A stretch of DNA of 10,834 nucleotides, taken from contig WQXD01000100.1 of assembly GCA_009785015.1 (NCBI GenBank), forward strand, positions 1 through 10,834, written 5' to 3'. Of this stretch, positions 1 through 6,983 are shown piece after piece; within the stretch, counting starts at the first letter, position 1; each line of letters begins with the position of its first letter. A program made the translations under genes and the position numbers. Source of the stretch: Oscillospiraceae bacterium (GTDB taxonomy: Bacteria > Bacillota_A > Clostridia > Oscillospirales > WRJC01). The notes under the pieces are model-generated. The model was given only the letters and a program-made list of their open reading frames with translations, was not told the origin of the DNA and did no database searches.

Positions 1-41
1 AGACAAAAACGGATCAACGCGGAATATCGGGCGATAATTTG

Positions 42-225
42 TAGGGCGCGGCCTCCCGGACGCGCCGCGGAGAAGAACCAACGCAAAATCCTCTCCGCGG
101 CGCGCTCGCGTTATATTGCCGTGAATTCGACACCGAAAAGAGGTTTAGACGCGCGCACCGCCGCAAAAAACACCCGGTGCAAAATCCGACCATTACACGG
201 CGCGTCTGGGAAGCCGCGCCCTACT
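42..225. repeat. MITE-like element with 26-bp terminal inverted repeats
   Basis: Positions 42-67 (beginning GTAGGGCGCGG) and 200-225 (ending CCGCGCCCTAC) are inverted copies that match at 24 of 26 positions by eye. The two differences are transitions (C/T and G/A). The 184-bp interval carries no credible gene and contains a second, nested palindrome at 61-104. The size, the terminal inverted repeats and the lack of coding capacity fit a non-autonomous miniature element or a palindromic intergenic repeat family. I see no clear target-site duplication at the ends. It lies in the intergenic space after the last operon gene. That it is mobile or multicopy is inference. Confidence 0.6.
61..104. 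repeat. 13-bp perfect hairpin inside the repeat element
   Basis: Positions 61-73 (CGCGCCGCGGAGA) and 92-104 (TCTCCGCGGCGCG) are exact reverse complements separated by an 18-base AT-richer loop. The arm is very GC-rich and would fold stably in RNA from either strand. No T run follows on either side, so it does not look like a standard intrinsic terminator. It may stabilise the 3' end of the operon transcript or be a structural part of the surrounding element. Confidence 0.65.
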
Positions 226-287
226 CAAACGGTTTTACAATTTAAACAACCGGGGAATTTTTATCTTGCCGACGTCGCCGGCAGATT

Positions 288-356
288 TTATCCAGGGTAC
301 CGGATAATTCGCCTTGCCAATTGGCTTCCCGAAAACGGGAAATAATCGAATCCCAT
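288..356 (-). other. 22-codon open frame with strong ribosome binding site
   Basis: Just downstream of the last operon gene, an AAGGGG motif (GGGG at 365-368) sits 8 bases before an ATG at 356-354, closely resembling the ribosome binding site of the preceding lipoprotein gene. The frame runs only 22 codons to a TAA at 290-288. A different frame continues for about 20 more codons (ending IPRLFKL) before its stop. It could be the start of a gene destroyed by a frameshift or by the adjacent repeat element, or chance. No function is recognised. Confidence 0.25.
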
Positions 357-379
357 TTTTATTTCCCCTTTTTAAATAA

Positions 380-1897
380 TCAATCAAGGGCGAGCGCCGC
401 TTCGTTGGCATTTGCCAGAGCTTTGTTTATTGCGTCCGTATTTTTTTCGACAGCGGAGGCAAAGCTGTTATCCTTTGCCCTCAGGACAACCTGGTATATA
501 TTTCTCACCGCGTCCATATAGAAAACATCGCCCAAGTCCATAGTCCTGTTCGCGTGGATTATGTCGAGCATTTCCTGGCTCTCGTCGTCGCGCGCGTATT
601 TGGTGCGCAGCGCAGTTTCAAAATACGCCGGAACCGTGATATTTCTCGACTCAAATGCGAGGGTTTCCATGATTATGCTTGTGCGCTCAAGGTCGGTTGC
701 GGTATTCGGCACGCAATTGATCCAGCCGTCCACGACCCGCGAATAATATTTTTCCTGAGATTCGTCGCACTTGGGAAACGGCAGTATCCCGAAATCCGTT
801 TCCATACCGCGCAATGTGGGAATCATTCCGATCGTCGTGACGTAAAACAACCCCAGATTGTTTTCAAACTGCATCCTTGAAACCTGCCTCGCTATGAGCT
901 GACCCGCCTGGGCCTTATACGAAGTGATTTTATCGAACCAGCCCTCGAAAAGAATTTTTTCGCCGCCGAATAAATTCTGGGAAGCTCTGTCGAGAACGGT
1001 ATAGAGTTTTTCGGCGCCGCCCGTAAAAACAAGCAAATCGTCCTTATCCTTGCTTATTGTCTTTATGCCGCCCGACACCCAAAAACACGGATACAGCATG
1101 TCCTCCTGCGACAGTATTCCATATCTGTCCGTATCGGTCATTTCGCCGTTGCCGTCTAAGTCCGCGACGGCGGTTCTGGCCAGTGCGAAAAATTTGTCCG
1201 CAGTCCATTTGCCGGTTTTCACAAGATTATATATATTTTCAAGAGCCAAATCTTCAACCAATTTTTTATTGAACAGTACGCCTATGGTCTGCTCAAACAT
1301 ATTCAGGCATTCGTCGCTGTAGGCGAAATAGAGTTTGCCGTTTATGGATATTTCGCTGTTCACGTCGCGTGAATACCACGGGCGTGAGATATCGAGATAC
1401 GGCAGTTTATTCACGGGTGTGATTGCTCCCGTAAGGGCGATTGACCATGCTTCGCGTGAAATCTGCATACACAAATCGAAATCGTCGGAACCGCTCACGA
1501 CGCTTTTATTAAACGTACCCGGGAGTGACAGATAATCCGAAACGCCGATTTGCCTGAATTTTATATTATATCTTTCTTCTGTCAGCCTGTTTCTTCTGTA
1601 TATGGCGTCGTTTACGGTATCTCCCGTTTCTTCCTCTATATCGGCGTATAAAGTCAAATCGTACATGGCGTCGGATATGACCATCCGGAATTCATAACCG
1701 CCGTAATCTTTGTCGGGAAGATAACTCGCGTCATTATCCGCCGGTTCCGCGGCGTCGTGCTCCGGCGCATCCGGCGATGAATTTGTCTCTTTGGTATTTT
1801 CCGACGGCTTACTGCCGCAGCCGGCAATAAGGCCTGTCAGCACAGCCATAATTATAAGCGCAATCAAACCGAAAAAAGCGAATCTTTTGTTTTTCAT
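380..1897 (-). CDS. ABC sugar-type extracellular solute-binding lipoprotein (family 1-like)
   Basis: A predicted lipoprotein of 505 residues that probably captures an oligosaccharide outside the membrane for an ABC importer. It has a basic N-terminus, a hydrophobic segment (about 7-23) and a lipobox ending at Cys27 (IAGC), followed by a long Ser/Glu/Asp-rich linker to about residue 58. The mature part has hallmarks of large clostridial sugar-binding proteins: NDAIYRRN near 96-103, a FNKK motif at 209-212, and DFGILPFPK near 368-376. Residues 246-257 form an EF-hand-like loop (D246, D248, N250, E252, T254, D257) that could bind calcium. A GGGG ribosome binding site (1909-1912) lies 11 bases before the ATG. 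The gene follows the glycosidase gene by 6 bases. It is a clear paralogue of the lipoprotein at 5477-6973. No permease is nearby; the ligand is unknown. Confidence 0.88.
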   Translation of the reverse strand: MKNKRFAFFGLIALIIMAVLTGLIAGCGSKPSENTKETNSSPDAPEHDAAEPADNDASYLPDKDYGGYEFRMVISDAMYDLTLYADIEEETGDTVNDAIYRRNRLTEERYNIKFRQIGVSDYLSLPGTFNKSVVSGSDDFDLCMQISREAWSIALTGAITPVNKLPYLDISRPWYSRDVNSEISINGKLYFAYSDECLNMFEQTIGVLFNKKLVEDLALENIYNLVKTGKWTADKFFALARTAVADLDGNGEMTDTDRYGILSQEDMLYPCFWVSGGIKTISKDKDDLLVFTGGAEKLYTVLDRASQNLFGGEKILFEGWFDKITSYKAQAGQLIARQVSRMQFENNLGLFYVTTIGMIPTLRGMETDFGILPFPKCDESQEKYYSRVVDGWINCVPNTATDLERTSIIMETLAFESRNITVPAYFETALRTKYARDDESQEMLDIIHANRTMDLGDVFYMDAVRNIYQVVLRAKDNSFASAVEKNTDAINKALANANEAALALD

Positions 1898-1903
1898 AAA
1901 AAT

Positions 1904-4066
1904 TTATTCCCCTTTTATTTTTGCCGTTATGACAATAATTTCGCTTGTCAGCTTTCCGCAAAGACGGATCGGGTAACCGTCCCTAATCAGCGATATTCCC
2001 GGCATTTCGACGCTTTCCCGCCAGTTATCCGAATAGACTTCGTAGGTTTCGGCGGGCGAAATCCCTTTCGGGTACAACCGGTATTCCCCGGTTTCCTCTC
2101 CCTCGAGCCGGAATATGCCGGATAAAGACTTGCCCCGGTCTAAAGAAGCCAGTTCTAAAGCCAGCCATTGCCCTTTTTCCATGTAACGCTCGAGCGGAGT
2201 GTGGTGGAAGATGCGGCAGGTGTTCAGCATGGGGCGCAGTTCGTTTCGGTAGAGCGCGAACGCCCGTTTCCACGCCTCAAGGCAATAAGGGTTGATGCGT
2301 TCGGCCGTATCGGCGACGCCGCTGATTTCCGGTCGGCCGAATATGGCGGCGCGGGCAATGAAATCCGCGTCGGTCTGGTGTTTTAAGAATGCTCCCGATA
2401 TGGAAAGAAGCTGTTCCGGGGCAAGTGCGAACGTCATGCCGTAAATGGTGCGGATTTGCGCGACGGGAGCAAAATTGTCGGTGGCCTGCATCCAGTCGAA
2501 ACGGCGCATCATTCCCAAATCGCTGCGTCCGCCGCCCCCCGAACAGTTTTCAAAATATAGATGCGGGTATTTTTGACGTACTTTTTCGAAAATGGCATAT
2601 AGCTTTTCAAAATACAGCCATGAGGTGCCCTCTATGACGCCGAAATCGCGGTTTAATTCTTCCGACGGCTCTTTGAGCCCGCCGTCGATTCTAAACAGGT
2701 CGAGCCGGTATTTGTCGATTATGCCGCATATGCTGTCAAACACAAATTCCTCGGCTTCCGGAATCAGCAGGTTTATAGTCGGCATCCGCCTGCCGTAAGC
2801 GTGTATGAACCAATCCGGGTGTTTTGCCGCCAGAGCGGATGTGAAATCCATGCCTTCCGCTTCCATCCACAGCCCGCACATCATTTTGTTTTCGCGCGCG
2901 TAATCGAAAACTTCCGAAAGCCCGTTTTCCAAAAGTTCATTTTCCTGCCAGTCGCCGCGCACGTTCGCCCACACTTTGTCGGCTGAGCCGAACCACCCCG
3001 CGTCGATGATAAACATCTCGGCCCCGGTCCGCGCGGCTATGTCCACTTCCGCCATCAGGCGTTTCTTGTTGATCTGGCAGTTGTTTGTGTATGCCCCGTG
3101 GTTGTAGGCGATCGGGTAGCGCAGAGGCTGATTGCGTTTGGGGATCACCGATAGGCGCAGGTGCTCGTTGAATTCGTTGACGCAGGTATCCATATCGCCG
3201 TATATCTGCCCTATATGTATTTTCGGGGATACCACCGCATAGCCGGGCGCCACCACCCGGCAGGCGGCGCGCCTGTCGATTCCCGCCTTGAAATGAACGT
3301 AATCGGCATTGGTGACATGCCGCGCGTAGTAATAATCGCCGCCGCGCGTAAATTCCGCCTGGGTCATCGTGGTGGTTTCAATATGTATCATAGTGAGCTG
3401 GCACGAGGCGTCATTTTTCAATACATACATGGGCGGATTGAACAGCCCGCGCTCATAGCCGAATTTCAAGGTTGCCTTGGGCAGTTCCTGCCAGTAAAAT
3501 TCGCCTTCTCCGAGATAGTAATTGTCGAGAAAGCTCCCCACCTGCGTTTTTGGGCGCAGGTGCTCCGCGGAGAATGTATTGCCCGGCGTTTCGGGATACA
3601 ATATGCCCGCCATCGGAAACAGCCCGGTCACGGCAAACGGCGTATCTCCCGTGTTTTCGATCTCCAGCCATCGCACCAAAAAGCTGCTGCCGTCCAACAG
3701 CGTGCATACGCGGATACGGGCGTTTTTCATGGGATACAAAAGGCTGACCGTGTGCTGCTGGAAACCGTCGGGCGTCGTCTCGGTCCATTGGCGTTCAAAT
3801 TCATAGAGATCGCGCAGCCGCATTCCGTCAAGTTCCACTTCAAAAGCGTTGAAATGACTTTTGTCGGCTTTAAAAGCGGAAAGAAACTCCGCAACACGCT
3901 CCCTGCAACCGGCTTGTCCCTGAGCGGATGTATAGGCGGCGCAGTAATTTCCGTTGTAGAGCGCGTCCACCCAAACGAAAGCGCGGCTGTCATACCGGCA
4001 GAGCGGAAACCCCGGCGTCGGATATTTGGACATGGTGCTGGGCCGGTCGTCATAAAAAACAGGCAT
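1904..4066 (-). CDS. GH36-type alpha-galactosidase-like glycosidase (clan GH-D)
   Basis: A 720-residue protein with the architecture of GH36 retaining alpha-galactosidases: a beta-rich N-terminal half, a TIM barrel (about 310-640) and a C-terminal beta domain. Motifs include DAGWF (355-359), WMEAEG (400-405), the nucleophile position D461 in FRIDGG, the ENCSGGGGRSDLG block (506-518) and the acid/base D530 in ATDNFAP. Both catalytic Asp residues are kept, but the usual KWD motif at the nucleophile is replaced by RID, so the substrate may differ from simple alpha-galactosides. There is no signal peptide, so it likely acts in the cytoplasm on imported sugars. I start at the ATG at 4066, which has GGAGG 5 bases upstream. 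An in-frame ATG at 4126 overlaps the previous gene and lacks such a site. A lipoprotein gene follows after 6 bases. Confidence 0.87.
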   Translation of the reverse strand: MPVFYDDRPSTMSKYPTPGFPLCRYDSRAFVWVDALYNGNYCAAYTSAQGQAGCRERVAEFLSAFKADKSHFNAFEVELDGMRLRDLYEFERQWTETTPDGFQQHTVSLLYPMKNARIRVCTLLDGSSFLVRWLEIENTGDTPFAVTGLFPMAGILYPETPGNTFSAEHLRPKTQVGSFLDNYYLGEGEFYWQELPKATLKFGYERGLFNPPMYVLKNDASCQLTMIHIETTTMTQAEFTRGGDYYYARHVTNADYVHFKAGIDRRAACRVVAPGYAVVSPKIHIGQIYGDMDTCVNEFNEHLRLSVIPKRNQPLRYPIAYNHGAYTNNCQINKKRLMAEVDIAARTGAEMFIIDAGWFGSADKVWANVRGDWQENELLENGLSEVFDYARENKMMCGLWMEAEGMDFTSALAAKHPDWFIHAYGRRMPTINLLIPEAEEFVFDSICGIIDKYRLDLFRIDGGLKEPSEELNRDFGVIEGTSWLYFEKLYAIFEKVRQKYPHLYFENCSGGGGRSDLGMMRRFDWMQATDNFAPVAQIRTIYGMTFALAPEQLLSISGAFLKHQTDADFIARAAIFGRPEISGVADTAERINPYCLEAWKRAFALYRNELRPMLNTCRIFHHTPLERYMEKGQWLALELASLDRGKSLSGIFRLEGEETGEYRLYPKGISPAETYEVYSDNWRESVEMPGISLIRDGYPIRLCGKLTSEIIVITAKIKGE

Positions 4067-4071
4067 ATATA

Positions 4072-4076
4072 CCTCC
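4072..4076 (-). promoter_or_regulatory. ribosome binding site fixing the GH36 gene start
   Basis: GGAGG on the minus strand sits 5 bases before the ATG at 4066-4064. This consensus Shine-Dalgarno site argues for the 720-residue start over the in-frame upstream ATG at 4126, which would add 20 unconserved-looking residues and overlap the preceding gene. Confidence 0.8.
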
Positions 4077-4113
4077 ATTTCGCCGAATACGGCAGTATCA
4101 TTAGAAAAAAATT

Positions 4114-4407
4114 TTATTTGGAGCAAATTTCTTTCAGAAGTTTTTTCAAACTATTCATTTCATTGCAGTCAAATTGGAAAGCGCCGGCTTTGGCAGCTTC
4201 GGCAAGTTTTAATGACGTAAATTTATTTGTTATCGCGAAATAAGTATATAATCGTGATTTGTGTGGGCGGGGAAAATCGTGTCCTTTTTCCTTCAAACCA
4301 TTTATAAAAACATCAATATCCTTTATCAGTTCTTCGGGCGACTCAACGAGATTCTTTACATAAAGGTCTTCTAATGTTCCCTCTTTTGTGTTCTCAGATA
4401 CAGCCAT
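4114..4407 (-). CDS. 97-residue protein resembling the C-terminal half of DUF3226 (TOPRIM-like)
   Basis: A small protein encoded 1 base after the AAA ATPase gene. Its GGAGG ribosome binding site (4416-4420) lies inside the end of that gene, 9 bases before the ATG, so translation is probably coupled. From memory of the family, ENTKEGTLEDLYV (5-17) and KSRLYTYFAI...AAKAGAFQFD...LKKLLKEI (about 50-94) match the middle and C-terminal part of DUF3226 proteins. These are about 200-residue TOPRIM-fold partners of AAA_15-type ATPases, and here the initiator Met falls at an internal family position. The N-terminal TOPRIM core with its acidic catalytic residues is therefore missing. Either an in-frame deletion left a remnant, or this is a distinct small partner. 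It lacks a signal peptide and membrane segment. The open frame is certain; the family call is moderate. Confidence 0.6.
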   Translation of the reverse strand: MAVSENTKEGTLEDLYVKNLVESPEELIKDIDVFINGLKEKGHDFPRPHKSRLYTYFAITNKFTSLKLAEAAKAGAFQFDCNEMNSLKKLLKEICSK

Positions 4408-4408
4408 T

Positions 4409-5455
4409 CTACCTGACCTCCAAATTCGAGGCTAATGCAAATTCAAGCATATCGCTCGTGAATGTTTTCGTAACCACATTATCTTCTTCCATATCTAAAC
4501 GAATATATGCGAAATTATCTTGCAATCCTGCTTTTTGCACACCCTCAAACGCGCCGTTTATACATTCGTAACTGTGAGTCGTGGCGATGACTTGGCATTT
4601 TTCCTGCGTGGCAAGAGATGCCGTTAACTCCCAGAATCTTTCATGTAAAGAATAATGCAGGCCGTTTTCTATTTCATCCAATAAAAGAACACATGACGGA
4701 TTGGCCAATATTGTCAGCGCAACGCTCATTATTTTACGGATGCCGTCGCCCATATAATTTACAGGCATCTTAGAATTTTGATTATTCGTTATATAAAGAA
4801 GCGGTAATCCGTTTTCTACAATAGTTGTTATATCCATAATAGTTTCATCTAATATTTTTAAAGCTTCTATAAGTTTTCCTTTTTTGTTGTTTTTTTCCAA
4901 TATTCCGAACCATTGGGCAACATTAATATCATCTAATACAATATGCGGTCCTATATATTGAATAAACGGATTAACAAAAGGCGGCCCGTTGTCGCTATGT
5001 CCGATAAAACTGATTTTGTCGCTTATTACATAATCCGCTTTTACTGTCTCTTCTTCTTTTTCAGCTGTACAAGATAATGCATAATTCAAAGAAGGTACTC
5101 CGATAATATTTTTCAAATCATTGGGAATATCTTTGGGTAGAGTATACCTGTTGTTCTTTTCCAAAGATAATGAGAATTTATCGTCCATTTCTATTTTTAA
5201 TATTTTCCCTGAATCTATTTCGTAAAACAACGGTTCCCATATATTTTGCGGAGCCATATTTGTAACGCGTATACCACGAATTCCCAAGAGTTTCAAAAAC
5301 ACATTAGAATCCATATAATCATGCAGCAAAAAGACGCTTTCAAGAATCGATGTCTTGCCTGTGTTATTTTTACCGGCAATAAGCGAAATCGGCTTAAATT
5401 CTATCGAAAAGTCTTTGAATCTCCTGAAATTGTTTAGTTTTAAAATATTATACAT
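4409..5455 (-). CDS. AAA-family (AAA_15/OLD-like) ABC-type ATPase
   Basis: A 348-residue cytoplasmic ATPase of the SMC/ABC-like AAA_15/AAA_21 group. The N-terminus (LKLNNFRRFKDFSIEFKP) is the typical beta hairpin before Walker A, GKNNTGKTS (28-36). A signature-like MGDGIRK follows at 235-241, then Walker B VLLLDE (256-261) with the D-loop ENGLH, and the switch His294 in ATTHS. The middle (about 60-230) is variable. No TOPRIM nuclease domain is attached, so it is not a one-piece OLD nuclease. Such ATPases commonly work with a separately encoded TOPRIM or RloB-type partner, often in phage defence. GAGGGG (5461-5466) lies 5 bases before the ATG. It sits 21 bases after a sugar-binding lipoprotein gene, and its base composition is visibly AT-richer than the glycosidase gene nearby, suggesting acquisition from elsewhere. 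Biological role not shown. Confidence 0.85.
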   Translation of the reverse strand: MYNILKLNNFRRFKDFSIEFKPISLIAGKNNTGKTSILESVFLLHDYMDSNVFLKLLGIRGIRVTNMAPQNIWEPLFYEIDSGKILKIEMDDKFSLSLEKNNRYTLPKDIPNDLKNIIGVPSLNYALSCTAEKEEETVKADYVISDKISFIGHSDNGPPFVNPFIQYIGPHIVLDDINVAQWFGILEKNNKKGKLIEALKILDETIMDITTIVENGLPLLYITNNQNSKMPVNYMGDGIRKIMSVALTILANPSCVLLLDEIENGLHYSLHERFWELTASLATQEKCQVIATTHSYECINGAFEGVQKAGLQDNFAYIRLDMEEDNVVTKTFTSDMLEFALASNLEVR

Positions 5456-5476
5456 TTTATCCCCTCTTGTGGATAT

Positions 5477-6973
5477 TTATTCCATGGCTTCGACCTGCGC
5501 AACCATTTTTTCTATTGCCTTTGTCACTTGAAGTTCGTATTTTTCGCACCACGAAGCAAAATTTCGGTCCTCTTTTCCGCACAAACCGGACATTTGACCC
5601 CATATGCCCGCGAAATTGTACGCCGAGCCGGAATCGTATACCGTAGTGGTGAACAATATATCGAGCATGGCTTCGGATTCTTCGTCGCGGGTGAATTTTC
5701 TCTGTAAAGTGATGTCATAATATGCCGGAAGCAGAGTATATCTGCTTTCTGCCGCAAGCGCTTCAAGTATTGCGCTTGTTCTTTCGGGGTCCGACGAACT
5801 TTTGGGAATTCCTATCATGTATCCCGAATAAGAATTCACATCACTGTAATATTTTTCCTGAGACTCGCTGTATTTCGGCAGCGGCAGTATTCCGAAATCG
5901 TCGTCCATATTCCTGAGCGAGTCGAGAACGTACAAACGCCCCCACATCGTGAGCATTCTGCCTTCGGCGAACGAGGCATACATGTCCCATTCCGTACCCC
6001 ACCGGTTTGTATGAAAATTTGTGACATATTCTTTGCCGTAAAGAACGTCGGCTATTATATCCATGAGCGAAATGCTCTGCGCCGAACCAAACGTCGGCTG
6101 AGGTATGCCGTTATTGTCGTTTTCCGCGAGAAGCCCGCCTCCGCTGACATAGAATGCGTGAAATGTGTCGCTCATAATATAGAGCCCCAATATATCTTCT
6201 TTGCCTATCACTCCGTCGCCGTTTAAATCTTTCGAAAAATCTTTGATGTAGCTGTTGAATTTGTCAAATGTCCATTTTCCGTCCAAAACCGAGTGATACG
6301 GAAGTTCCATGCCGTTCTCCGCCATCAGTTTTTTGTTGAAAAACAAAACGTTGATGGCTTCTTTGTCCAATATCATTATATCCCCCGCGAGAAAAAAGTT
6401 TTTGCCGGCTACCGATATCGCCTTTATTGAGGAATCCCACCAAGGTTTATCCCAATTTACATATGTCAGCTTGCTTGTGTCGAGAAGCAAATCGGCTGCC
6501 ATGACGCCCGGCGCGTTATAATTGAAAATCATAGCCGCGTCATAAATGTCGTCGCCCGCTTTGACCGATTTGTTGAGAGTGTCTTTTTCGTTGGTCGTCG
6601 TAATCATCTCAAATTCCACTGCGTATTTGTCGGATATGACCATATTTCTTCTGTATGTGGCATCGTTTATAATGTCGCCGTTTTCTTCTTCCGCCACGCA
6701 TTCGCGCGGGAATTGGGTGACAGAGCCGGGATGACTGGGTCCGTAGTCAAATGCCAGCCACGTGAATGTATATCCGCCGTAGTTTTGCTCCGGCACATCG
6801 GGCAGTACGCGCACTTCGGCAGTCTTCCCCGTTTCGTTTTTTTCTTCGGGATTCGCATTGTCAGCTTTGGATATCGAATCGCCGTCGAAATTTTTATTAT
6901 TCGAGCCGCCGCACGATACCGTAAAAATTATACAAACAACCGCAATCGCTAAAATAAATTTTTTAATTGACAT
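5477..6973 (-). CDS. ABC sugar-type extracellular solute-binding lipoprotein (family 1-like)
   Basis: A 498-residue predicted lipoprotein, probably a sugar receptor on the outer face of the membrane. It has a Lys pair at residues 4-5, a hydrophobic stretch (6-18) and a lipid-attachment Cys21 (TVSC). The -3 residue is Thr, less usual than Leu. A polar linker runs to about 57. Shared blocks with the lipoprotein at 380-1897 include NYGGY (64-68), NDATYRRN (103-110), DKPWWD, FFNKK (211-215) and DFGILPLPKYSESQEKYYS. Residues 249-260 form an EF-hand-like loop (D249, N251, D253, D260). I start at the ATG at 6973 because GAGGG lies 5 bases upstream. The longer GTG-initiated frame from 6985 would start inside that site. 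It follows the thioredoxin-fold gene by 8 bases. No permease is adjacent; ligand unknown. Confidence 0.88.
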   Translation of the reverse strand: MSIKKFILAIAVVCIIFTVSCGGSNNKNFDGDSISKADNANPEEKNETGKTAEVRVLPDVPEQNYGGYTFTWLAFDYGPSHPGSVTQFPRECVAEEENGDIINDATYRRNMVISDKYAVEFEMITTTNEKDTLNKSVKAGDDIYDAAMIFNYNAPGVMAADLLLDTSKLTYVNWDKPWWDSSIKAISVAGKNFFLAGDIMILDKEAINVLFFNKKLMAENGMELPYHSVLDGKWTFDKFNSYIKDFSKDLNGDGVIGKEDILGLYIMSDTFHAFYVSGGGLLAENDNNGIPQPTFGSAQSISLMDIIADVLYGKEYVTNFHTNRWGTEWDMYASFAEGRMLTMWGRLYVLDSLRNMDDDFGILPLPKYSESQEKYYSDVNSYSGYMIGIPKSSSDPERTSAILEALAAESRYTLLPAYYDITLQRKFTRDEESEAMLDILFTTTVYDSGSAYNFAGIWGQMSGLCGKEDRNFASWCEKYELQVTKAIEKMVAQVEAME

Positions 6974-6978
6974 AATTT

Positions 6979-6983
6979 CCCTC
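6979..6983 (-). promoter_or_regulatory. ribosome binding site fixing the start of the lipoprotein gene
   Basis: GAGGG on the minus strand lies 5 bases before the ATG at 6973-6971. It overlaps the TGA stop (6984-6982) of the thioredoxin-fold gene, so the two genes are probably translationally linked. The alternative GTG start at 6985 would overlap this site and has no good one of its own. Confidence 0.7.

Larger units (their letters stand above)
1..379. other. non-coding region downstream of the operon
   Basis: No convincing gene lies here. The region holds a GC-rich inverted-repeat element (42-225), a short palindrome GCCAATTGGC (316-325), a small hairpin TTCCCG/CGGGAA (326-341) and a very short open frame with a good ribosome binding site (288-356). 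I see no clear T-tract terminator for the operon that ends at 380: the hairpins are not followed by a T run on the minus strand. Open frames on the plus strand here have no family resemblance and run through the repeat, so I do not call them. Confidence 0.6.

Noticed and set aside
4082..4093. Small hairpin GCCG/CGGC just upstream of the GH36 gene
   Set aside because: A 4-bp stem with no T tract after it; too weak to call a terminator or attenuator.
4067..4126. Upstream in-frame ATG giving a 740-residue GH36 protein
   Set aside because: The start at 4066 has a consensus GGAGG at the right spacing; the longer version overlaps the preceding gene and lacks a ribosome binding site.
3161..4243. 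Long plus-strand open frame (360 codons) opposite the GH36 gene
   Set aside because: It is antisense to a well-supported glycosidase with catalytic motifs, has no recognisable domain, and runs through the neighbouring gene boundary; a codon-bias shadow.
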